A stretch of 64,000 nucleotides of DNA from Antedon bifida. Lineage: Eukaryota > Echinodermata > Crinoidea > Comatulida > Antedonidae. The position numbers and the translations under genes are program-made. The stretch spans positions 13,194,001 through 13,258,000 of the forward strand of contig OY727099.1 of assembly GCA_963402885.1 (NCBI GenBank), in the 5' to 3' direction. Position 1 is the stretch's first letter; each line of letters starts with the position of its first letter. Shown piece by piece: positions 40,589 through 52,800 of this stretch. Below the pieces are notes generated by a model, which did not search any database, was not told the origin of the DNA, and saw only the letters and a list, made by a program, of their open reading frames with translations.

Positions 40589-43052
40589 GGTAAAATACCA
40601 ATGGCCTCAAGAGGGGCCTACAGCTTACTTTACCCAGTTTTCAAAACCTTGAGTCAATATATTTTACGTGCTTTGCATCGATTAATCATGCAGCGAACCA
40701 CCAACATAAACACAAGTTACTAAATGAACACAGGCGTTTGCTGATTCCCGCAATACAACTCCTGTAACTAATAACAGTAACTTAAGTTAATCAAAAATAG
40801 TTTAAATCCGGCTGTAGATATTAATGAATGTTATTAATTGTGATCTGAATTCCACGAACCCTCGCGGATTAAGCGAACAAGAGATGACTCATAAGATAGG
40901 CTGCTAGCTGCTTCTACTTCCAATCACTGATAGTCAATACAAATACAAATAGTTGTCTGAGCTACCGATAGTACAGGTATGTGTTGAAAGATAACGATAA
41001 CTTGTACGCATAGAAATTGATCGAGTGCGTGTATATAGCACCAACCAATTAGGAATGATTTTGACACATCAGTGTGTTATATCAATTGACATTGTCTGAC
41101 CTATATATTTACATTGTTCATTTTTATTATCATTAACCTGGGACAACTCGTGTCAAGTTCATAGAACCGTGGTAAACGTACACAACAGATTGTGAAGTTT
41201 TTGGATGGATGATCATTGGAATTTTCTTGCAAACAATACAAAGTTATACCACATTTGATGACTTCACAAAAATACAAGAGATATGGCTACTCTCTGTTGA
41301 AATTTTAATCTTTTAGGTTGAATTTCTTTCATTATGAAAGAATACAACACACCTACATAAGACAAAAAAGAAAGAATTAACAGAAATTGAGAACTGAAAG
41401 GTGCCGGCCGTTAATATGTCATTGGCTGAATAAAAAAAAATAATTATAGGCCTAGGCCTATGTAGTATAAACTTTACCCATTCAAAATACAGAAAGAACT
41501 TATAGCAAATTAACTTTGTGAAAAAAAAAACTTCATACAAAAGACTCTTTCCTGAATAATTAATACGAAACGTCATAGATAGGCGGTGATAATAATCCCG
41601 GTTGAATTATTTGAGGTAAAATATCGATAAAATCAATGTTACATCATTAGGCACAATAAGTGTTTCGGTCGTTACAAACTAGCCCTCAGTTACTTTTTTT
41701 ATTAACCATTGTCAAAGGAAAGCTTATATAATTCTTTTTTTCTTATTTTTGAATTACGCATGTCTGAAGTTAGGAAAATACGCACGTCGAGGCTACCCTT
41801 GAAATTTACGTTTTCACCTTATTATGGCTGAAACACCATAATGAAAATTAATGGATTGTTCGTTTTTCTGGACTATGCCTATAGGCCTATAACTGTTTAG
41901 AAAGAAGATTGTTCATCGGATCGATTTGTTTGTACAGTGACTCCGAATAAAATTCATTTTATTGAATGAATTAAAATTACTTCACAACTGGCACCGGATG
42001 AATTGATCAAAATGAGTACGTTCTATCTTTTTATTTTTCAGGCCAAAGAAACCGGTTGTTATTTAACTCTAATTCACAATATTTTCAGAAAACTCACAAC
42101 GTAATGTAAATGTATTTTTTAATACAATCATATTGTTTAGAATACAGTTAACTAATTAAGTACAATTTATAGTTTTAACAAGGCTTATGATTAGCAGTTT
42201 TTTTCTTAATTTTCACTAAGTTTCCGATTCAGTAGTATTTTCATACAGATAATAACGGTCTGTAATCAATACCCTGGTTAAAACATACTGTAACATGTTG
42301 AATGGTCAATTAAATACAAAATCCTCCTCTACTCCTGAAGAATATTGTAAGACTTTTAAAACTAAGTAACAATATTTAACATGGTATGGTCATGGAGGAA
42401 ATATATATACTGTATATTTCATCAATCAAACCTATAGCACTCCAATCACAATTTAAAATAGTATACAACTATACGGTATTAATTATTAATGGCATAAGCT
42501 CTAATTGTATGCATTGTTTAAACTTAGCATTGTATTTTAACCCCATTTTAACATGGTACAGCATCAATCATAAATATTAACAGTCAGTATTTTCCATTTT
42601 TAATGATATACACAGAATCATGAATTATATAGAAACGAGGTCTAATTACAGCATAACCAAATAATAAATTCAACATTGAACTAAATTACGTCTTCAGAAA
42701 TGCATTTCACTGTAGGCCTAAATAACAGTTTCGGCCGAACATCAATCATTAATTTAATCTGGTTTTAATGTAGTATGTAATGTTCATAAAGCTATACACC
42801 AATAAACTTACTAGCTGGCTAGCTAGACGAAAATTGTCTTGACGTAAGCTTTTTTTATTGTTTTCTTTCTTTATGAACATTAAGTAATTAATAATATGAC
42901 ATAACATAGGCCTAAGCCTGTTATGCGTTTCAGACGAAATTAATGGATTCGTCTTCAAACGTGTCATTCACAATTACAGTTGAACCTCTAATAATGGGGA
43001 CATATTCAGGACCTGGCAAAGTGTCCTTACTAGGATTTGGCCGTATTGATGT
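40589..43052. other. Intergenic region upstream of the cystatin gene
   Basis: No coding exon recognised. AT-rich with isolated TAGGCCTA words (41447-41462, 41879-41890, 42713-42722). 43000-43030 resembles the ATAATGGGGACA...GTGTCC dispersed word also seen at 57480-57540 and 61640-61780. Confidence 0.4.
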
Positions 43053-43303
43053 TTAAAGATGTATGTCCCCGAAAATCATGAAAAATAAAGATTTATAAAA
43101 TCAGACCATGTTGCAGTTTTAATTAAGTTATTCACTTCCATAGACAAACAAGTAAGTTGACTACTTTTTGGGTTTAATTACAGTTTTTTCAGAAAAAACT
43201 TTTTGATCCAATTTTTGGTCAAAGTGAATGTGAAATTATTGCATATTTGAACAAAAAAAAAGGTAAACAATTATTTTTTCAGGGGGACAATATATCTTTA
43301 AAA
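43053..43303. mobile_element. Short TIR element related to the 17976-18510 element
   Basis: Left end TTAAAGATGTATGTCCCC, right end GGGGGACAATATATCTTTAA. Same termini as the element in the NCAPH2/FANCE spacer but only about 250 bp and different inside. No ORF. Confidence 0.65.
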
Positions 43304-44539
43304 TACTATATATGTAATTTTTTCCTTGTTCATTTCGTGGGAATAAGCCTGTCTCAACAGAGGGGTTCTATACTGAATTAGTTTATTTTTGGATCGTTAA
43401 TCCATGTTTTATGATATAACATTCACTATTAAAATGTACCTACAACTATATTTATATTTATTTTGCACTATTCACGTTCCAAAATGGTGTAGGAATATAT
43501 TCACTCCTTTATGATTTATAATTAATTACAATTTATGACATTTCTTATCTTCACAAACCATGGATAGTAACAATGTTCTTTAAACTAATTCAACCAACAT
43601 GGCGGTAAAAGGAGCGTGTGCTATATAAATGTTTAAATCTTTTAAACCACTAAACTTATGTATTTTATCGATAATCAAAAAACCAATCATTATGTCCAAT
43701 AAATTAATTCAATCAATAGTTCATTGTTTACGAAATTGTTTACAAATCAATCTATTTTGTTATAAATAATAATCATCGCTGATAACATATTTTTATCATT
43801 AAAAATTGTAAAACAACAAATAGGCATACACGTGTATTTTCAATTATCTATTGTAACAATATATTACAGTATTTAATTATTTAGTATTTAAACAAAAAAA
43901 AACAAATAAAACAATTTAAAAAAAAAAACATATTTAGGTGATTATTCTGTAAAATGACCAACTGACATACCATACTACTGGGAGAAGTAAAGTAAATAAA
44001 TATTCAAACGTGTAGGGCTAAGATGTGGGTATAACTTCATGGTACAGTATCCATAAACAGAAGGATGGAATAGCTTTTATATCAAGATATGACAATGATT
44101 TGTCATCCTTTGACCAGGAAAGACTTGGATGAATTGGGTACGACAAAACATGCAGTTTGTAGGAAAAGGGACATTTAGTTAAGAAAAGTAGTATATAATA
44201 GTAAGTGGCCATCTACGCACTACAGTGATGTCCAGACTAGTGGACATCAACTACGCATTAACAATGCATGTTATCTTTAGGAAGTTCACCACACAGGAGC
44301 CCTCTAAAGGATGCTGCAAGCACTTGATAAGTGTAAACATAGCCTACGGCTGACAAGATTTTATTTCCTACAATAGAATAAACCAACAACCCAAGTGCAA
44401 CTCTTACTTTATAAAGTTCAGTGTCATTAATTTGTTAGGTTTGTATTCACCAGTCTGAAACCAAGACCAGTTTTGAAACAAACAAAAATGTGTGCAATAG
44501 TGACTAATTTTATGTGCAACAAACTTAAAAAATGTACAC
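43304..44539. other. Intergenic spacer, nothing recognised
   Basis: AT-rich sequence with poly-A runs (43895-43930) and no coding motif, inverted repeat or RNA gene that I can support. Confidence 0.4.
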
Positions 44540-45065
44540 AGAATTATCTGCACATACCTCAAATAGTATACATACAAAAGCACACACCTCCAATAATAGT
44601 ATGTGTACTACACTGACTTTGTGTGCGCTTCCTATAATTGTGTGTACACATACACAAATATGTGTCACACAACTGCATGTTGTGTAAAATACATACAAAA
44701 TTATGTGTACACAACTCAAATATCTGTGTACACATACAGAATTGTGTGCACACAACTACAATGGTGTGTATCGCATACATGAGTGTGTGCACATACCTCC
44801 AATAACAGTATGTGTACAAATACAGAATAATGTGTAGACAGCTCAAATGGTGGATGTCAAGAATTATGTGCTCACATCTCAAATAATATCGTGTGTAAAC
44901 ATACAGAATTAACCTATATAGTTTGCATCACAACAATTATTATGTTCACACACCTCCAATAATAGAGTGTGTACAAATATAACATTATGTGTGTGTGTGC
45001 ACATTATAACATTATGGGCCCAAACTACCAAAAATATACATACAAAATAGTTGGTGCACACATTT
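44540..45065. repeat. Degenerate TGTGTACACA-type minisatellite
   Basis: Irregular repeats of TGTGTACACATAC, CACACCTCCAATAATAGTAT and GTACACAACTCAAAT every 25-60 bases. Purine/pyrimidine alternation (TGTGTACACA) is self-complementary, so units can form hairpins or left-handed DNA. Minus-strand ORFs of 76 and 107 codons here are artefacts of the repeat. Confidence 0.75.
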
Positions 45066-45841
45066 AAAAGGCACTGACATATAACTGAAAACTTAAAGGC
45101 GTCACTGATAGCTTTTTATACCATTACATGATAATTTGGATTACCAGCCCAAAACAGTGTGAACACATGTTAAAGCCATATGCACATACAAATACCTATT
45201 TATGGCCATACCAGCTAGAGATAGTATTCTATAATATTAAATATATTTCAGATATATATATGGAAACAAATATAATTTGTATAGAATATGTAAAATTACA
45301 GTAATGTAGAAGAGTGTATATAATTCCATGTATTAAAGCTAGAGTTTTCACAACACTGTACATCATTGGTGTAAGAACTTATGTACAGTCTAACAGTTAT
45401 TTACCCAAAAAGGGTATTTATTTATTTTTTTATTTAAGTTAATAAAGCATGGTTTGCAAAGCTAAAAATATTTGTACATAAAGTAAACACAATAATTCAA
45501 TTAATTAATTTAGTATTACAGTAAATAATTAAATTAATAATAATAATAACTGTGTACAAATAATATAGACTTATAAAAACAATGTATTACAGTACTGTGT
45601 GTGTTGCTTTTAGTAAATACTGAAATAAAACCACACAATTCAAGTAATATTAATGTAACAAAGATATCTGGGTAGCTATTCATTTCCCACAATTCATTCT
45701 ACTAGCTACAAGAAAAAATTATTATTATTTTTATCATTAATATTTACTTTTATGTTTTCTTTTCTAATGTTTTCTTTAATGACGCTATGTTCTTCATAGC
45801 ATAATATTGAAGAAAGAAAAAATGATAAAAACTTTCATTAA

Positions 45842-46872
45842 ACCATACAATGTTTGGTTACATTATTTGTAATAAAAAATGATTTAATATACAACATTGT
45901 GGTCAAATTATTTTTTAAATTTAAAAAAAGTGATTCAATACAATGGTTACATTATTTGTAAAAAAAATAATTTAATACACAATGTTGCGGTCACATTATT
46001 TGTAATAAAAAAATTATTTAATATACAATATTGTGGTCACATTATTTGTAATAAAAAAATGATTTAATATACCATGTTTGCGGTCACATTATTTGTAATA
46101 AAAAATGATTTAATATACCATGTTTGCGGTCACATTATTTGTAATAAAAAAAATGTTTAATATATACCATGTTGTGGTCACATTATTTGTATATTGGAAA
46201 ACAATTGTTTAATATACAATTTTGTGATTACATTATTATTGAAAAAATAAACCAATATTATTGAGATATAATGAGAAATTATTTTTGAAATTTAAAAAAA
46301 GTGATTCAATACAATGGTTACATTATTTGTAAAAAAAATAATTTAATACACAATGTTGCGGTCACATTATTTGTAATAAAAAAATTATTTAATATACAAT
46401 ATTGTGGTCACATTATTTGTAATAAAAAAATGATTTAATATACCATGTTTGCGGTCACATTATTTGTAATAAAAAATGATTTAATATACCATGTTGTGGT
46501 CACATTATTTGTATATTGGAAAACAATTGTTTAATATACAATTTTGTGATTACATTATTATTGAAAAAATAAACCAATATTATTGAGATATAATGAGAAA
46601 TTATTTTTGAAATTTAAAAAAAGTGATTCAATACAATGGTTACATTATTTGTAAAAAAAATTATTTAATACACAATGTTGCGGTCACATTATTTGTAATA
46701 AAAAGATTATTTAATATACAATATTGTGGTCACATTATTTGTAATAAAAAAATGATTTAATATACCATGTTTGCGGTCACATTATTTGTATATTGGAAAA
46801 CAATTGTTTAATATACAATTTTGTGATTACATTATTATTGGAAAAATAAACCAATATTATTGAGATATAATG
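45842..46872. repeat. Nested minisatellite (about 43-46-bp subunits in about 277-322-bp units) reaching the STK40 stop codon
   Basis: Subunit GGTCACATTATTTGTAATAA plus TTTAATATACAAT. Larger units each contain CCAATATTATTGAGATATAA; that word starts near 46249, 46571 and 46848, so the larger period is 322 then 277 bases, differing by one subunit. The last occurrence overlaps the end of the STK40 coding sequence (codons for IISQ and the TAA at 46857-46859). Confidence 0.85.
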
Positions 46873-49800
46873 TGTCGATGTGTAATCATTTCTGCTTGGG
46901 TCAGAGGTCGAGCATCATCTTCAACTCGTCTGATTTGTGGCATACCTATGTGTGAAGTAATTTTCCTGATTGATGCTAATGGCTTGTGTTCTACTTTCAT
47001 TGAAAGCTCAGCCTTTTTTAGTTTCGTCTCTAGTTCGGTTGGTTCTACTTGCTGCTCTTCCTTCTCCTCGTCTTCGACTACATCATCGATGTCTGGAACA
47101 ACTTGCAGTGTATCCTTATGTGACCGCATACTGTTCCTAAAATCATAGAAAACAACTTTTATAGCTGCTTTATAGTAAGGCCAGGGAGTTGAATTCCTGG
47201 AAAGGCTAAGGAAAAAGCATTATGGTTCTCATCAGCATCTCACTGCAAAGCAGACCTCTCAGCTTTCCCGATAATGGCAGGAGTCTCCCGATAATGGCAA
47301 GAGTCTCCCGATAATGGCAAGAGTCTCCCGATAATGGCAAGAGTCTCCTGATAATGGCAAGAGTTTTCCGATAATGACAGGAGTCTCCCGATAATGGCAA
47401 GAGTCTTCCGATATTGGCAAGAGTCTCTTGATAATGGCAGGAGTCTCCCGATATGTTAAATTCATAAGAGAATAGAAAACATACCAATATCGGTCCGTAA
47501 GATGTTTTATAACATGCGTTGTTTAATAAGTGAAATAATGAGTTGGCACCGCATTTTTCGTCTTCGGCAAGCATTATAGATGCCAATATTTTTGGTTTTT
47601 TCATAGCGCCTTCTATGGGGATATATATTATTATAGCGCCCTCTATAGTTCCATAAACCTCTCTATTTTCATTTTCCAAAGGTCGAAAAGTCAATAAGTA
47701 TGCAGCAGACTAGTTAGGGTATGTTCAGATCGATCAAGAACACACGTCCCAATATCTACACATGTGCACAATGAACTAACATGACATAGTTTGGTCGTCG
47801 GTTGTTGCAAATCAAAAGCTTCCAATTGTTCATTTCCCATGGCCTAAATGTATTTAATTTAGTACTGTAGTAAAAGTACTGTACCATTGAGACAGGGTGC
47901 ACTTAAAAATGTATTAAACCTACCATATAGAGAGAGTATTAGATAGAGCATCGAGTACTTGTGAAGCAGTTAGCCTTCTTGTTGGATCCAACACCAACAG
48001 ACCACGTATCAATGCACAATTACTCTCTGATACACGTCCATCACTGTAAAAGAATAAGATATTCTTTGTAAAATACTTTAATAAACACTTAGCAGACCAA
48101 AACAAATGGTAAGAAACTTAAATAAAAAATCTAGTGTATGCAGATCCCCATATTTCACACCAACAGCAGTATATTTGCACACTTTAACTTTATGTATTGT
48201 AAGCAAGTATTTCAGAAAATTGTAAGTTTAGCTCATCAAATACCTCTTTAGTCTTACATTTTTATTGTGTTAGGAAAAGTTTTAAAGCCACAGTATATGA
48301 ATTTTCTGACATTTAAATAAAAACAAGACATACATCACACATTACTAAGAAACAGTCAATGCATAATTAAAGAGGTCAAACAGCATGTTACAGAAGTTCA
48401 TGCTCTACATAGCCTAGACACCTTTCACTCATACTACAAATCTAATTATAGCCAACCTGTCTTTCTTAATTATGTAAATAATTAATGTACTGAGTGATCA
48501 ATTACATGCAAGGAAGATTTACTCTTCAACAGGTGGGGCAATGACAAAGGATAGAGTAACAAAAGCATTCATATAGTAAAGTGGTAACTGAGTCACAACC
48601 ACTTCTTTATCCGTTTTTGACAAAGACTTGCTTCATTCAATTCCTGGATGATGTAAAAGTTTTAATTAATTGATTGCCAAACATGAATGAATTTGCCTTT
48701 CTAAACAATTTGTATAACTATAATAAACTTAACTAATGAATCTATAATGCACTACTGCAAATACACGAAATTTAAATGTAATGGTTGTTATAGTGCCTAT
48801 TCAGACATTCATTGCATTGTGACAGGTTGTAGCAATTGCAGGACTCGCATACAGTCGCAATGCACAATCGTGTGTTTAAGTTTACCAATAAATAATCAAT
48901 ATATCGCAATTTTAGACTTGTTATGATTGATGCTACAACAACCTGTATTACACCAAATTCCACAGAGCACTAGAATGGCTTAAAATCCATCTATACAAAC
49001 TGGTTTTTTTAAAATGTTTTTTACTTTTAAAATGTTTTGTAGTGAAGTCTATTTTCACACTTAATACGAATTAAATTAATTTGGAAACTAACATACACTA
49101 CTTAGAACTACAGTGCATTAATCATCACACTAAAGTGAAAGTATGACACTAACAGCATTAAAAAAAATACATTTAAAAAATTGTCCATGATACAGTAGAC
49201 TCTAGAATCTGCCTATGTTACTGAAAAATAACGACACAATAGATTAGTTTGCCATTTTATAGTATGGTAAAATTTACTAACATTTAATATAATATTATTC
49301 ATTTCTTTTCTAAAAAAATCATTGAAATATTTAGAGATTTTTATTGTTTAATTTAAATTCAAAGTCACTAAATTATCTTGAATGAATACTCTCTGAATGT
49401 TACTTGACAGTAAAATATCAATAAATTATTTCTGACTTTATTATCAGTAACATTCTTCTGAAAATAACCTAAGAATCATTGTGTGTTGTCAAGATAAACT
49501 GAATTTTGAAAGGAAAGCCAGAAATAATTTATGTTATTAATAGTTACTGGTACATCATTCTTGTGTTTTAGTTTCTATATTTCTTTGCACATCAGCTTTA
49601 ATACCTAATACTGTGTAATTAAAATCTTCCAAAAATCTCCGAGAACCTCACAAATTTTCATTTCAATCTCCTGAATATTAACAAAATCTTCAAAATTTTG
49701 GCTTAAGATAAGAACATTTTTTCAAACCTCCACATTTACTACTCTTTTAGAAAGTTATTTCTGTGTTTAATACAATCCCATACTATAATTACGTTCAATT

Positions 49801-52800
49801 AGCTAGAATGCACATCGTACAGTACCTCTGGTAAACATTGAAATACCCATTGCCTGAGGTATTTTGTGATGAATTTAAAATGTGCGAAATCTATTAAAAC
49901 GTGCTATTAAATGATATTAAAACTACCAAAATTAAATACGTCTGTATTTTACAATAGGGTTAATCCTAACCATACATATACTTGACATTTACTGTAGACC
50001 TACAGTATGATAAAGTGTTCCATGCGTACCTTTCAGTGTGCAAAAGTCTAAAAGTTTTTAGTTGGTAAACATCTGAATTATATTCAGTGGCATGTACGAT
50101 AAGTACGAAATAGTAGCGGCAACAAAGTGGGATGCGAGTTCCTTCAATTTTAAAATTCCATCAACACTCTACTTATCTATATAACACAGTTGGATGGTCC
50201 TTTTTAACTACATATTATCTTCATGACAGAGAGAGGGCAATCAATCAACAAAAATGCTAAAGAAATCAGTTATTTTTAAATTTAAAAAACACAAACTTGA
50301 CATAACTTTTATCATAATTTACAATTAATTCTCTACTTCCAATGTTAAGATACATAATTATTAATGACCAATTTTAAAACCAAAATGAACTGTAAGAAAG
50401 CCTAGGGATAATTCTATTATTAACTGCACTTAAGATCCAAGACTAAATTAATCTAATACCAACAACAAGGTCAGTAAATTACAAAAATAGTTGAATATTA
50501 ATGCTTTGCTATTATGAATAATTTTTTATCCTATATATCCTCTTTGAGACTACTTGCAGCCTTATTTAATGAAAAATAATAAATTACAAATTTGTAAGGC
50601 TTAAGAAATTTGCAAGCATTTCAAAGGAAGACACAAATTAAATTGATCGAAAATGTGAAAGAAAACGAAAATGACTTGAAAATTGAAGGTACAAGTAACT
50701 ATTTCTTTAAAGTACTTGACAAGTTTCTAGACTTAAGTTCAATGACATTAACACATACTATGTCTAAGGCCTATATATGATTTATCTTGCTAAAGAAGAG
50801 CAACGATAGGTAGGTGGATTTAGAGAAGGGCTCTAGCCAGCTCCAGTTCCTATGTTTAAAAGGGGAAAGGGAGGCCTCTTCTATGAATAGTTTTTCCACT
50901 CACACTACAGACAGAAATCATTGAAAGGAGATGTAGGGTGGGGGGAATAGGGCTAGACCAACAAGTTCGTAAAAAACCAAGTTCGAAAAAAATCCTATTA
51001 TTTTATTAGTGTGTTATCAATTATTTTTCAATTAAAAAAAACTAAAGAATTGAATTATCTTACTTTGGAATTGAAAATTCTGCAGCCTTTATTTTACGGA
51101 ATAATTCATCTGGAACGATATCGTAGAATGGAAACTGACCAAACAGCATTGTGAACAGAACGACCCCCAAAGCCCACATATCACTTGGCTTTCCAAGGTA
51201 TGGTTTACCTGAAAAAAAAAACAACAATGGTTTTACATAATATACATGACAGACTAGAATTACATAACATTATTAACAATGTTATGCGCAGAGAATTCTA
51301 ATTTGTAAATTAAGCAGGTAAAACTGTTGTGCAATTTGTAATCTTTCACACAAAATGACATGGATTGCATTGTAGATTGCAATGTGAAAGTAAAAGCCTT
51401 CTTCCTGTAAACGTATTCTTCATACAAAAAATGTTTCTGAGAAAAATAGTGGCAACTGAAGTACTGTAGTGTAAATGGCTAAACTGTATATCGGGCAATG
51501 GTAGGCATACATGTATGATCATCTCTCTGTACAATATTTTTGTGGCGATAAATTTACTGTTTGCAAATTGTGAACACAATTTATTTCAGTTCAAATTGTA
51601 CAAAAACAAATATCACAATTACTTTTTGTAAACTCCAAAATTTAGTCAGTTAAAATCTGGCATCTCTGCTTACTGATTTATTGCATGTAGACATAATACT
51701 ATAGAAACTGACAGACAAGCTGTTAATACCATCAAAACAAAACCCATAAATGAGTAATTGATTGTGATTAATTAGTTGGCATTGATGCTATTAAAACAAT
51801 AAGGGTGTATGAATGACAACAGTTTCACATCAATTGTGAGTTTTTCCATGAAAAATAAACTTTTCAATAAAAATTATTCATTTCATTATTATTATTCATT
51901 ATTCTACACACATTATTAGTTTAGTACAGTTAACTCTGTGGACATGTTTAATTAATTTATGGAAACTCTGGAATGGAAGGTAAAATAGGGGTTCAGAGCG
52001 TAATACAAGGCTAAATTTTAAACAATGCTGTAGTGTATCAGTATACAGTACTGTCTGTATTTATCATAACTAAACTTCCGGAGTGTTTAGAACGTCTCCC
52101 TTTTGTAAACAAACAGTCAACTCTCCTAATACCAAACTCTCTGAAAAGCAGACTTTGGTTATGCTCAAAAAGTACCAACTTCTTCTTTACCCTTTAAATA
52201 TTCTGCAATAATATACATGTATGACTTTAAATATAATTTAAGAGTTTCCAGAAAGCCAAACATATGGCCAAGGATTTCCAGGAAAGTTGATTGCAAAACC
52301 AAAATCAAGCAAGCGGCCAATCAAATATCAACATCTTTCTTTCGACACCCAATGTATAGTACTGTAGGATGGCAGTGGCAACTGATTTAAAGTGGAATTT
52401 TTCGGATCAGATATTTTCTTCTGAGAAAATTTATCGCTTGGTCATTTACTTCTAACATTTTCAGTTATATTTTTGTTTTATTTTTTTTTAAATTTTGTAC
52501 AGTACGCATCCAACAGTGAGTACAGTAACTCGCCAATTACAGGATGGATAAACTATTTTATAGTTTATCGTGCTTATAAACTATGTCTCATTTGAGGCTT
52601 AGGGAGTGGAGTTTAAAGAGCTGTGAGTTCAACCCTGGAACTAGGTCAGGATTGAACACTGGACTTTGGGATTGGAAGGCAAGCACGTTAAACACCAAGA
52701 AGCTACAGCTCCACTACTCCACTTTTATATTTAAAATATAAATAAAAAATTTTGTATATAAATTCTGCATAAAATACTGTTAAGGGCCTTGTGACTTACC

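Noticed and set aside
44525..44882. Cys/His-rich minus-strand ORFs (YLSCVHIILYVF type)
   Set aside because: Translation of the TGTGTACACA-type repeat; no domain and no splice context.
45842..46860. CRISPR-like regular repeats
   Set aside because: Repeats are contiguous with decayed subunits rather than constant repeats with unique spacers, and the genome is plainly eukaryotic with spliced genes.
46870..47148. 92-codon plus-strand ORF over the last STK40 exon
   Set aside because: Antisense shadow of the STK40 C-terminal exon, which matches known STK40 on the minus strand.
47206..47694. 162-codon minus-strand ORF with GRLLPLSGDSCHYR repeats
   Set aside because: Product of the 20-bp tandem array in an STK40 intron; 20 is not a multiple of 3, so the frame cycles through three readings, which happen to be open.
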